NCBI RefSeq assembly: GCF_041200175.1
Contig: NZ_CP165727.1
Location: 2,232,001 to 2,296,000, forward strand
Reading direction: 5' to 3'
Length of the DNA: 64,000 nucleotides
Source of the DNA: Streptomyces sp. R33
GTDB taxonomy: Bacteria > Actinomycetota > Actinomycetes > Streptomycetales > Streptomycetaceae
In this document: positions 51,265 to 59,569 of the stretch, piece after piece
Numbering within the stretch: the stretch's first letter is position 1
How the letters are laid out: each line of letters opens with the position of its first letter
Translations under genes and position numbers: made by a program
Notes under the pieces: generated by a model
What the model was told of the DNA's origin: nothing
The model's database searches: none
Seen by the model: the letters and a program-made list of their open reading frames with translations, nothing else

Positions 51265-52671
51265 CTACGCCCCCGAGTCGGCCGGGGCCTTGTGGTGCGG
51301 CGGGTAGGCGGCGGTCTCCGGGGCCGTCGGCAGGCGCCACTTGGACAGGACCCGGATCACCGTGCCCGGGCTCAGCAGGACGTTCGGCGAGGCCGACAGC
51401 GACAGCACTCCGAAGAAGGGGCGGGAGATCTCGGGGTCGGCGTTGGCGCCCACGATCACCCGCGACATGTAGGCCTGCAGGACCTTGGTCGCCCGGTCGG
51501 GCGGCGGCCCCACGGTCTCCGGGTAGCGCATGTCCTCGCTGGTGGCGATCTGCCAGGCCACCTCGGCGGCGGCGGCCGTACGCCGCTGGATCCGCCGGGC
51601 CGCCGCGGCGATCTCCCGGGGCGCAAGACCCCGGATGGCCCCGGCCAGCGCGTCCGCTGCGAGGGCGGCCACCGTCATCCCCTGCCCGTACACGGGGTTG
51701 ACCCGGCAGACGGCGTCGCCGAGGACGACGAATCCGGCCGGCCAGCGGTCGAGGCGCTCGAAGTGGCGCCATTCGTTGGCGGTGTTCCGGTAGCTCGTGG
51801 GCGCGGAGAGCGGTTTGGCGTCGCGGAGGGCGTCGTACAGCGCCGGGGTGCGCAGGGTCCGGGTGAAGTCGAGGAACTCCTCCTCCCCGGTCGGCGGGGC
51901 GTGCTCGCCGTTGCCGGTCAGCGTCGCCAGCCAGCGGCCGTCGTCCTGGGACACCAGCACGCCGCCGCGCGGGTTCTCGGGGCGGCCCTGGACGTAGATC
52001 CCCTGCCAGCCGCGCGCGGGGTCCGGCGGGATCTCGTAGTAGCGGCTGGAGTAGCCGAGGTGGGAGTCGTAGCGGGTGGTCGCCGGGGCCGGGTGGCCGA
52101 GGGCGGCGAGCCAGGCCGGGGCCCGGGAGGTCCGCCCGGTCGCGTCGACCACGAAGCGGGCGGGCAGCGGGCCGCCCTCGCGCAGCCGCACGCCGGTGAC
52201 CGAGCGGCCGTCGGGCCCGGCGACGAGGCCGGTCGCCATCGAGCCGGAGCGGACCCGGATGCGCTCGTCCCGCAGCACCTCCCTGCGGACCGTCCAGTCG
52301 ATCAGCTCCCGGCTGCCGACCAGGATCCGGGACCCCGGAACCGGGTGGAACCAGTCGGCGGGGCTCAGCCACAGGAAGTCCCGCGGCGTCTCCATCAGGG
52401 CCGCCCCGGCCGCCAGCAGCTCCCTGGTGACCCCGGGCAGCAGCTCCTCCATCAGCTCCAGGCCCCGTGACCACAGCACGTGCACGTGCCGGGACTGCGG
52501 CACACCGGGCCGGAAGGCCGGTCCGGTGTCGGGCAGTTCGTCCCGCTCCACCACGGTCACGCGTGCGAACCGCTGGGCGAGTGCCCGCGCCGCCAGCAGC
52601 CCCGCCAGGCCCGCGCCGAGGACCACTGCGTGGTCGTGGGCTTCTGGGTGGTTGTCCGTGTCGTCGTCCAT
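51265..52671 (-). CDS. FAD-dependent oxidoreductase (monooxygenase-like)
   Basis: A 468-aa flavoprotein. AVVLGAGLAGLLAARALA is the FAD dinucleotide loop, FVVDATGRTSRAP is the DG-like segment of the PHBH-type fold, and VVLGDAVCRVNPVYGQGM is the GD motif that binds the flavin ribityl chain. It probably hydroxylates or oxidises an unknown organic substrate. It stands alone between convergent and divergent neighbours. Confidence 0.88.
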   Translation of the reverse strand: MDDDTDNHPEAHDHAVVLGAGLAGLLAARALAQRFARVTVVERDELPDTGPAFRPGVPQSRHVHVLWSRGLELMEELLPGVTRELLAAGAALMETPRDFLWLSPADWFHPVPGSRILVGSRELIDWTVRREVLRDERIRVRSGSMATGLVAGPDGRSVTGVRLREGGPLPARFVVDATGRTSRAPAWLAALGHPAPATTRYDSHLGYSSRYYEIPPDPARGWQGIYVQGRPENPRGGVLVSQDDGRWLATLTGNGEHAPPTGEEEFLDFTRTLRTPALYDALRDAKPLSAPTSYRNTANEWRHFERLDRWPAGFVVLGDAVCRVNPVYGQGMTVAALAADALAGAIRGLAPREIAAAARRIQRRTAAAAEVAWQIATSEDMRYPETVGPPPDRATKVLQAYMSRVIVGANADPEISRPFFGVLSLSASPNVLLSPGTVIRVLSKWRLPTAPETAAYPPHHKAPADSGA

Positions 52672-52781
52672 GGCGCCGAGTCTCCCGTGGCGGGCGCACC
52701 CGGGATCAGGTGCCGCCCGGGGCGCCCCGGGGCACCCCGGGGGCGGACGGGCTCACGGCGGGGCGCCCGGCCCGGATCGAC

Positions 52782-53714
52782 TCAGCGTGCGAGGGAGCCG
52801 TACGGGACCGAGGTGAGCTTCTCCGAGGCCGCCCAGAGGCGTTCGCCGGAGGTGTCGTCCAGGGTCCACTTCGCCCGCCAGGAGCGGACGGGAGCTCCGC
52901 GCCAGCCGAGCCGCGGTCCGTAGAAGGCGTCGGGCCGCACCCCCGGCGCGGTGGCCGCGTACAGCGTGGGCAGGGCCCCGGAGGCCGCGGACTGGGCGAG
53001 GACGGCGGCGCCGACCCCCATCAGCCGGGACATGGGCCGGTGGCCCTCCTGGCGCGACGCCCCGGCGTGCAGGTTGGTCGAGGCGTAGCCGGGGTGCGCG
53101 GCGGCCGCGACGATCCCGGAGCCGGCGGCTTCGAGGCGGCGGGCCAGTTCGTGGGTGAAGAGCAGGTTGGCGGTCTTGGAGCGGCCGTACGCGATCCAGC
53201 GCCGGTAGCGGTGCTCGCTGTTCAGGTCGTCGAGGTCGACGTCGCCGAGCGCGTGGAACCCGCTGGAGACGGTGACGATCCGGGCGCCGGGGGCGGCGGC
53301 CAGCAGCTGCGGCAGCAGCAGTCCCGTCAGGGCGAAGTGGCCGAGGTGGTTGACACCGAACTGGGTCTCGAACCCGTCGGCGGTCCGCCCGAACGGCAGG
53401 GCCATCACACCCGCGTTGTTCACCAGCAGGTCGAGGGACGGCCGGCGCTGTCCGCAGGCCTTCGCGAACTCCCGTACGGAGCCGAGGTCGGCCAGGTCCA
53501 GCGGCAGGAACTCAACCTCGGCACCGGGGACTTCGGCGCGCAGCCGCACCACCGCGGCCCGGCCGCGCGCCGCGCTGCGGCAGGCCAGCACCACGGCGGC
53601 GCCGCGCCGGGCGAGCTCCCGGGCGGCGACGTAGCCGATACCGCTGTTGGCGCCCGTGACGACGGCGGTCCGGCCGCTCTGGTCGGGGATGTTCTCGGCG
53701 TTCCAGCCAGGCAT
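52782..53714 (-). CDS. short-chain dehydrogenase/reductase (retinol dehydrogenase-like)
   Basis: A 310-aa SDR with the cofactor loop TGANSGIG, NNAGVMALP, VSSGFHALG (catalytic Ser region) and the YGRSK active site (Tyr-x-x-x-Lys). It belongs to the longer oxidoreductase group that includes retinol dehydrogenase-like proteins and probably uses NADP(H) because of the Arg that follows the second strand (ACRSAARGRAAV). It is transcribed divergently from the cobL gene. Confidence 0.92.
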   Translation of the reverse strand: MPGWNAENIPDQSGRTAVVTGANSGIGYVAARELARRGAAVVLACRSAARGRAAVVRLRAEVPGAEVEFLPLDLADLGSVREFAKACGQRRPSLDLLVNNAGVMALPFGRTADGFETQFGVNHLGHFALTGLLLPQLLAAAPGARIVTVSSGFHALGDVDLDDLNSEHRYRRWIAYGRSKTANLLFTHELARRLEAAGSGIVAAAAHPGYASTNLHAGASRQEGHRPMSRLMGVGAAVLAQSAASGALPTLYAATAPGVRPDAFYGPRLGWRGAPVRSWRAKWTLDDTSGERLWAASEKLTSVPYGSLAR

Positions 53715-53867
53715 GTGGGCTCCCTCGCGAGGTGGTCGAGCGACGCGGCTACGGTGGGGTTACCGAGGGTAGACCTCGTCCTTCGCGGGGGCGGGGCCGG
53801 GGGCCGGTCACCCGGCCAGTAGGCTGCGGGTCCACCCGCTCCCTTCCCGTTCCCGAGGTACCGCGCA

Positions 53868-55187
53868 GTGAGCTCCGCACCGCCCCCCATGCCCGTGTCG
53901 GTCGTCGGCCTCGGCGCCGACGGCTGGGCCGGGCTCACCGCCGCCGCGCGGACCGCGCTGACCGGGGCCCAGGTGCTGATCGGCGGGCCGCGGCAGCTGG
54001 ACCTGCTGCCGGCCGACGAGTGCACCGGCGAGCGGGTGGCGTGGCCGAGCCCGCTGCGGCCCGCCGTGCCGAAGCTGATGGCCGAGCACGCGGGCCGCCG
54101 GATCGCGGTGCTGGCGAGCGGCGACCCCATGTTCTACGGGATCGGCCGCGCCCTGGCGCAGGAACTCGGGCCGGACGCCCTGCGGGTCCACCCGCACCCC
54201 TCGTCGGTGTCGTACGCCTGTGCCCGCCTGGGCTGGCCGGTGGAGGAGACCGAGGTGGTCACGGTCGTCGGCCGCCCGGTGGCCCGGCTCGCGGCCGCGC
54301 TGTACGAGGGGCGGCGGGTGCTGGTGCTCAGCGCCGGAGCGGCGACCCCGAACGAGGTCGCTGCTCTGCTCCGAGAGCGGGGCTTCGGCCCGAGCCGGAT
54401 GCGGGTGCTGGAGCAGCTCGGCTCCGAGCGCGAGGACACGTACGAGGGCGAGGCCGACGGCTGGGACCACGCGCCCGGCGATCCCCTCAACGTGGTCGCC
54501 GTGGACTGCCGCCGCGACCGGGACACCCGGGTCCCGCGGCTCGGCGCGACCCCCGGGCTGCCCGACACCGCGTACGAACACGACGGCCAGCTCACCAAGC
54601 GCCACGTACGGGCCGCGACCCTGTGCGCCCTCGCCCCGGCCCCCGGCGAGCTGCTGTGGGACATCGGCGGCGGCTCCGGCTCCATCGGCATCGAGTGGAT
54701 GCGCACGCACCCCTCCTGCCGGGCGGTGGCGGTGGAGCGCGTCCCGGAGCGCGCGGCCCGCATCACGCGCAACGCGGCGGCGCTCGGCGTCCCGGGGCTG
54801 CGCGTGGTCACCGGCGCCGCTCCCGAGGCCCTCGCCGGACTCCCGGCCCCCGACGCGGTGTTCATCGGCGGCGGGCTGACCGCGCCGGGCCTGCTGGACG
54901 CGGCCTGGGCGGCCCTGGCCCCGGGCGGCCGGCTGGTGGTCAACACCGTGACCCTGGAGTCGGAGGCGGTCCTCACCGAGCGCTACCGGCGCCACGGCGG
55001 CGACCTGGTCAAGCTCGCCGTCGCGCACGCGGTGCCGGTCGGCGGTTTCACGGGCTGGCGCCAGGCGATGCCGGTCACGCAGTGGTCCGTGACCAAGCCC
55101 TGGCCGCGGCCCCAGGACCCCACCGAAGCAGACGTAGACACAGACGCAGACACAGGCGCCGAGAACGAAAAGGACCAATCGACATGA
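53868..55187 (+). CDS. cobL: CobL, precorrin-6Y C5,15-methyltransferase (decarboxylating), CbiE-CbiT fusion
   Basis: The 439-aa protein fuses a CbiE tetrapyrrole methylase (about 1-215; VVGLGADGW, LASGDPMFYGIG) and a CbiT domain (about 235-400; WDIGGGSGSIGIEWM). It methylates C5 and C15 of precorrin-6Y and removes the C12 acetate carboxyl in aerobic vitamin B12 synthesis. The start is a GTG at 53868. The extreme C-terminus (TEADVDTDADTGAENEKD) is an acidic tail with A-ending codons unlike the rest. It overlaps cobM by 4 bases. Confidence 0.94.
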   Translation: MSSAPPPMPVSVVGLGADGWAGLTAAARTALTGAQVLIGGPRQLDLLPADECTGERVAWPSPLRPAVPKLMAEHAGRRIAVLASGDPMFYGIGRALAQELGPDALRVHPHPSSVSYACARLGWPVEETEVVTVVGRPVARLAAALYEGRRVLVLSAGAATPNEVAALLRERGFGPSRMRVLEQLGSEREDTYEGEADGWDHAPGDPLNVVAVDCRRDRDTRVPRLGATPGLPDTAYEHDGQLTKRHVRAATLCALAPAPGELLWDIGGGSGSIGIEWMRTHPSCRAVAVERVPERAARITRNAAALGVPGLRVVTGAAPEALAGLPAPDAVFIGGGLTAPGLLDAAWAALAPGGRLVVNTVTLESEAVLTERYRRHGGDLVKLAVAHAVPVGGFTGWRQAMPVTQWSVTKPWPRPQDPTEADVDTDADTGAENEKDQST

Positions 55188-55933
55188 CCGTGTACTTCAT
55201 CGGTGCGGGCCCCGGCGCCGCCGACCTGATCACGGTGCGCGGTGCCCGGACGCTGGCCGCCGCCCCGGTCTGCCTGTACGCGGGCAGCCTCGTCCCGCGC
55301 GAACTGCTGGCCGAGTGCCCGCCGGACGCCCGTCTGGTCGACACCTCGCAGCTGAACCTCGACGAGATCATCGCCGAGTGCGTACGGGCCCATGCGGCGG
55401 GCGAGGACGTGGCGCGGCTCCACTCGGGCGACCCGTCGATCTTCAGCGCGGTCGCGGAGCAGATGCGGCGGCTGGATGCGGCCGGCATCCCGTACGAAGT
55501 GGTGCCCGGCGTCCCGGCGTTCGCCGCGGCCGCAGCCGCCCTGAAGCGGGAGCTGACGGTCCCCACCGTCGGCCAGACCGTGATCCTGACCCGGATCGCC
55601 CAGCAGGCCACCCCGATGCCGCCCGGCGAGGACCTGGCCACGCTCGGCCGCAGCGGCGCGCTGCTGGTCCTGCACCTTGCCACGCGCTACGTGGACCGGG
55701 TCGTCGCCGAACTGCTGCCGCACTACGGGGCCGAGTGCCCGGTGGCGGTGGTGGCGATGGCCAGCCGCCCCGACGAGCTGATCCTGCGCGGCGCGCTGGC
55801 CGACATCGCGGCGCAGGTGAAGGAGGCGGGCCTGGTCCGCACCGCGGTCATCGTGGTGGGCCGTACGCTCGGCGCCGAGCAGTTCCGCGACAGCCACCTG
55901 TACTCCCCCGAGCGCGACCGGCATGTCTGCTGA
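55184..55933 (+). CDS. cobM: CobM, precorrin-4 C11-methyltransferase
   Basis: A 249-aa tetrapyrrole methylase: VYFIGAGPGAADLITVRG (SAM-binding start), YAGSLVP, ARLHSGDPSIFSAVAEQM and PGVPAFAAAAAAL are the signatures that set CobM/CbiF apart. It moves a methyl group to C11 of precorrin-4. The ATG at 55184 overlaps the cobL stop (ATGA); the end overlaps cobK by 11 bases. Confidence 0.95.
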   Translation: MTVYFIGAGPGAADLITVRGARTLAAAPVCLYAGSLVPRELLAECPPDARLVDTSQLNLDEIIAECVRAHAAGEDVARLHSGDPSIFSAVAEQMRRLDAAGIPYEVVPGVPAFAAAAAALKRELTVPTVGQTVILTRIAQQATPMPPGEDLATLGRSGALLVLHLATRYVDRVVAELLPHYGAECPVAVVAMASRPDELILRGALADIAAQVKEAGLVRTAVIVVGRTLGAEQFRDSHLYSPERDRHVC

Positions 55934-56684
55934 CGGGGCTCGGGCCCACGTCCTGATCCTGGGCGGTACGACGGAGGCCCGCCGCCTCGCGGAGGCGCTG
56001 GCGTCCGACCCGGCGTACCGCGTGACCACCTCGCTCGCGGGCCGGGTCTCCGCACCCGTGCTACCGCCCGGCGAGGTGCGGATCGGCGGCTTCGGCGGCC
56101 CCGGGGGACTGGCGGCCTGGATCACCGGCCACCGGGTCTCGCACCTGGTCGACGCCACGCATCCCTTCGCGGAGCGGATGAGCTTCAACGCGGCCCGGGC
56201 TGCGGCGCTCTCGGGCGTCCCGCTGCTCGCGCTGCGCCGCCCGGGCTGGTCCCCCGGGCCGGGGGACGACTGGCACTTCGCCGGCTCGCTCACCGAGGCG
56301 GCCGTGCGGCTTCCGGAACTCGGCGGCCGGGCCTTCCTGACCACCGGCCGCATGGGCCTGCACACGTTCGCGCACCTCGCCGACACGTGGTTCCTGGTGC
56401 GTTCCGTGGACCCGCCGGACCCACCGGTGCCGCCGCGCCTCGAAGTCCTGCTCGCCCGCGGCCCGTTCACCCTGGAGGACGAACGGGAGCTGCTCGCCCG
56501 CCACCGGATCGACGTCCTGGTCACCAAGGACAGCGGCGGCTGCGCGACCGCCCCCAAACTCACCGCGGCCCGTGAGGCCGGCATCCCGGTCCTGGTGGTC
56601 CGCCGCCCCCCGGTCCCGGAGGGAGTCGCGGCGGCGGAGTCCGTGGCGGCGGCCCTGGAGTGGCTCACAGCGGCCCGGGCCTGA
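55923..56684 (+). CDS. cobK: CobK, precorrin-6A reductase
   Basis: A 253-aa Rossmann-type reductase: HVLILGGTTEARRLAEAL binds NADPH, VDATHPFAERM and VTKDSGGCATAPKLTAA are family signatures of CobK/CbiJ. It reduces precorrin-6A to 6B, the substrate of CobL. It completes the coupled trio cobL-cobM-cobK. Confidence 0.94.
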   Translation: MSADGARAHVLILGGTTEARRLAEALASDPAYRVTTSLAGRVSAPVLPPGEVRIGGFGGPGGLAAWITGHRVSHLVDATHPFAERMSFNAARAAALSGVPLLALRRPGWSPGPGDDWHFAGSLTEAAVRLPELGGRAFLTTGRMGLHTFAHLADTWFLVRSVDPPDPPVPPRLEVLLARGPFTLEDERELLARHRIDVLVTKDSGGCATAPKLTAAREAGIPVLVVRRPPVPEGVAAAESVAAALEWLTAARA

Positions 56685-56726
56685 CCCGTCCGACGGTTGT
56701 CAGTGGGTGGTCCTACCCTCACCGGT

Positions 56727-57398
56727 ATGAGCGCCACCACCTTGCTGATCCACGACGGCTCCGCCGCACCCGATGCACCGGTCACCCGTATCGGGGGCCT
56801 GCCGCTGGCTCCCGCCGGCACCGAGTGGCCCACGTGCACGGCCTGTTCCGGGCCGCTCGGGTTCATCGCGCAGCTGGTCCTCGACGGCGGGCACGGGGTC
56901 CTCGCCGTCTTCATGTGCGCGAACGCCCCGGGCATGTGCGAGGAGTGGAGTGCGACGGCCGGCGGCAACAGGGCATACCTCTTCCCGCCGGACGGGCTGG
57001 TTCCCGTACCGCTGCCCGCGCTCCCCGCCGCCGAGGACGGCGAGAGCGATGAGGACGACGAGGACGACGACAGCGACGAGGACGTCCGGCAGCTCGGGGC
57101 GGTCCGCACCGTCGAGCGCGTCACGGTGGACGAGCCGGAGTACCGGCTCGCCGCCAAGGCCTGGTCCGAGCGGAGCGGGCGCCCCGGGAACGAGGCGCTC
57201 GGCCGGCTCGGCGGCACCCCCGACTGGCTCCAGTACGACCAGACGCCCGACTGCACGGACTGCGGCGCCCCGATGGAGTTCATCGCCCAGCTGGAGGAGG
57301 GTCCCGACCCCCTCACCGCTCCCAACTTCGGCTCCGGCAGAGCCTATGCGCACGTCTGCGCACCCTGCGGCCGGGCGGCGTTCCTCTGGCAGTGCTGA
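56727..57398 (+). CDS. unknown cysteine-pair protein (DUF1963-like)
   Basis: A 223-aa soluble protein with two related halves: CTACSGPLGFIAQLVLDGG near 33-51 and CTDCGAPMEFIAQLEEG near 177-193, each with a CxxC pair, joined by an acidic run of Glu/Asp/Ser (about 108-128). The WPTC...FIAQL pattern resembles DUF1963 (YwqG-like) proteins. Paired CxxC motifs suggest metal binding, perhaps zinc. It sits inside the cobalamin locus but has no known part in the pathway. Confidence 0.75.
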   Translation: MSATTLLIHDGSAAPDAPVTRIGGLPLAPAGTEWPTCTACSGPLGFIAQLVLDGGHGVLAVFMCANAPGMCEEWSATAGGNRAYLFPPDGLVPVPLPALPAAEDGESDEDDEDDDSDEDVRQLGAVRTVERVTVDEPEYRLAAKAWSERSGRPGNEALGRLGGTPDWLQYDQTPDCTDCGAPMEFIAQLEEGPDPLTAPNFGSGRAYAHVCAPCGRAAFLWQC

Positions 57399-57413
57399 GA
57401 ACGCCGCCCGGCC
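57369..57413. terminator. bidirectional hairpin between convergent genes
   Basis: GGCCGGGCGGCGTTC at 57369-57383 pairs perfectly with its complement at 57399-57413 across 15 bases. It covers the stop of the plus-strand CxxC protein gene and lies 7 bases before the stop of cobIJ on the other strand, so it can end both transcripts. Confidence 0.65.
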
Positions 57414-57419
57414 CGGCGG

Positions 57420-58925
57420 TCAGGCCTCCGGGTAGCGGCGCGGGGTCCAGGTGACCCGGGAGCCGTCCGGCCGCTCCGTGACCTGGGTCTGCGAGGAGCC
57501 GATCAGCAGGATGGTCCGCATGTCCACCTCGGACGGCTCCAGTTCGCCGAGCGGAAGGATGCGGACGGACTGCTGCGGGCCGCCCACGTCGCGGGCGACC
57601 ACGACCGGCGTCTGCGGCGAACGCAGCTCCAGCAGCAGCTCCTTGGCCTGGGCGACCTGCCAGGTCCGGCTGCGCGAGCCCGGGTTGTACAGGGCGAGCA
57701 CGAGGTCCGCCGCCGCGGCGGCGCGCAGCCGCTCCGCGATGACCTCCCACGGCTTGAGCCGGTCCGACAGGGAGATCGTCGCGTAGTCGTGGCCGAGCGG
57801 TGCCCCGGCCGCGGCGGCTGCCGCGTTGGCGGCGGTCACCCCCGGCAGGACCCGTACGGGCACGTCCTTGTACTCCGGCTGCCCGGCGACTTCCAGGACG
57901 GCGGTGGCCATGGCGAAGACGCCCGGGTCGCCGCCGGAGACCACGACGACCCGCTTGCCGCGGCGGGCGAGGTCGAGCGCGAACTCGGCGCGCTCCGACT
58001 CGACCTTGTTGTCGGAGCCGTGGCGGACCTGGCCCGGCTTGACGGGTACGCGGTCCAGGTACGTGGTGTACCCGACGAGCACCTCGGCGTCGGCCAGCGC
58101 CCGCCGGGTCTCGGGGGTGAGCCAGAGGGGTCCGGCCGGCCCGGTGCCGACGACGGCGACCTCGCCGGGACCGGACGGCACGCTGCCCGGGTTGCCGATG
58201 CGGCTGGGTACGACGGCGACGGCGAAGTACGGCACGCTGTCGGGGTCGGTGTCGGCGAGGACGCCGGTCCGCTCGCCCGCCATGGTCGCGCGCTCGACGT
58301 ACCGGGCCTCGGCGAGGCGGCCGCTGCCCTCCATGGCCCGGCGCACGGCGGGGAAGGTACGGCCGAGCTTCATCACGACCGCGGAGTCGGTGGCGGCGAG
58401 TCGGGCGGTGAGCTCCTCCTCCGGCAGGGTGCCGGGCAGGATCGTCAGCACCTCCTCGCCCTCGACGAGCGGGGTGCCGAGCCGGGCGGCGGCGGCGCTC
58501 ACCGAGGTCACCCCGGGGATCACCTCGGCCTCGTACCGGTCGGCGAGCCGCTTGTGCATGTGCATGTACGAGCCGTAGAAGAGCGGGTCGCCCTCGGCGA
58601 GCACGGCGACGGTCCGGCCGGCCTCCAGGTGCGCGGCCAGCCGGGCGGCGGACTCCTCGTAGAACTCCTCCATGGCTCCCTGGTAGCCGCCGGGGTGGTC
58701 GGTGGTCTCGGTGGTGACGGGGTAGACCAGCGGCACCTCGACGTGGTCCGCGCGCAGGTGCTCGGCGGCGATCGAGCGCGCGATCGAGCGGCCGTGGCGG
58801 GCGCTGTGGTAGGCGACGACGTCCGCCTCGGCGATGACCTGGACGGCCCGGAGGGTCACCAGGGAGGGGTCGCCGGGGCCGAGCCCGACGCCGTACAGCT
58901 TTCCGGTGCTCGTTGCGGCGCTCAT
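57420..58925 (-). CDS. cobIJ: CobI-CobJ fusion, precorrin-2 C20- and precorrin-3B C17-methyltransferase
   Basis: A 501-aa fusion of two tetrapyrrole methylases. The N-terminal half (about 1-240; LYGVGLGPGDPSLVTLRAV, AEGDPLFYGSYMHMH) is CobI, which methylates C20 of precorrin-2. The C-terminal half (about 250-490; VVGTGPAGPLWLTPETRRAL, VSGGDPGVFAMATAVLE, YNPGSRSR) is CobJ, which methylates C17 and contracts the ring. This fusion is usual in actinobacteria. The start overlaps the cobH stop by 4 bases. Confidence 0.95.
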   Translation of the reverse strand: MSAATSTGKLYGVGLGPGDPSLVTLRAVQVIAEADVVAYHSARHGRSIARSIAAEHLRADHVEVPLVYPVTTETTDHPGGYQGAMEEFYEESAARLAAHLEAGRTVAVLAEGDPLFYGSYMHMHKRLADRYEAEVIPGVTSVSAAAARLGTPLVEGEEVLTILPGTLPEEELTARLAATDSAVVMKLGRTFPAVRRAMEGSGRLAEARYVERATMAGERTGVLADTDPDSVPYFAVAVVPSRIGNPGSVPSGPGEVAVVGTGPAGPLWLTPETRRALADAEVLVGYTTYLDRVPVKPGQVRHGSDNKVESERAEFALDLARRGKRVVVVSGGDPGVFAMATAVLEVAGQPEYKDVPVRVLPGVTAANAAAAAAGAPLGHDYATISLSDRLKPWEVIAERLRAAAAADLVLALYNPGSRSRTWQVAQAKELLLELRSPQTPVVVARDVGGPQQSVRILPLGELEPSEVDMRTILLIGSSQTQVTERPDGSRVTWTPRRYPEA

Positions 58926-59569
58926 TCTTCCTCGCTCGCGATCGCGTTGACGGCGGCGGCCGCGATGGCGCTGCCGCCGCGCCGGCCGCGCACGATCAGG
59001 TGGTCGAGGCCGGAGGCGTGGGCGGCGAGCGCGTCCTTGGACTCGGCGGCGCCGATGAAGCCGACCGGGACGCCGATGACGGCGGCCGGGCGCGGGGCGC
59101 CCTCCTCGATCATCTCGAGCAGCCGGAACAGCGCGGTCGGCGCGTTGCCGACGGCGATCACGGATCCCTCCAACAGGCCGCGGTCACGCCAGACTTCGAG
59201 GGCTGCGGCGCTGCGCGTGGTGCCCATCTTCGCGGCGAGGGCTGGCACGGCCGGGTCGGAGAGCGTGCAGATCACCTCGTTGGCGGCGGGCAGCCGCTTG
59301 CGGGTGACCCCGCTGGCGACCATCTGCACGTCGCAGAGGATCGGCGCGCCGGCGGTCAGGGCGGCCCGCGCGCGCAGCACGACGTCGGGGGTGTAGCCGA
59401 GGTCCTGGGGCAGGTCGGTCATTCCGCAGGCGTGGATCATGCGTACCGCGACCTGGGCGACGGAGGCGGGCAGCCCGGAGAGGTCCGCCTCGGCGCGGAT
59501 CGTGGCAAAGGACTGGCGGTAGATGGCCGCGCCGTCCTTCTCGTACTCGAACACTGTGTACTCGCTCAT
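58922..59569 (-). CDS. cobH: CobH, precorrin-8X methylmutase
   Basis: A 215-aa protein of normal length with RMIHACGMTD (catalytic His46), CDVQMVASG, GNAPTALFRLLEMI and GVPVGFIGAAESK, all signatures of CobH/CbiC. It moves the C11 methyl to C12 to give hydrogenobyrinate. The start overlaps the cobG stop (ATGA) and the end overlaps cobIJ, so the three form one tight operon. Confidence 0.95.
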   Translation of the reverse strand: MSEYTVFEYEKDGAAIYRQSFATIRAEADLSGLPASVAQVAVRMIHACGMTDLPQDLGYTPDVVLRARAALTAGAPILCDVQMVASGVTRKRLPAANEVICTLSDPAVPALAAKMGTTRSAAALEVWRDRGLLEGSVIAVGNAPTALFRLLEMIEEGAPRPAAVIGVPVGFIGAAESKDALAAHASGLDHLIVRGRRGGSAIAAAAVNAIASEEE

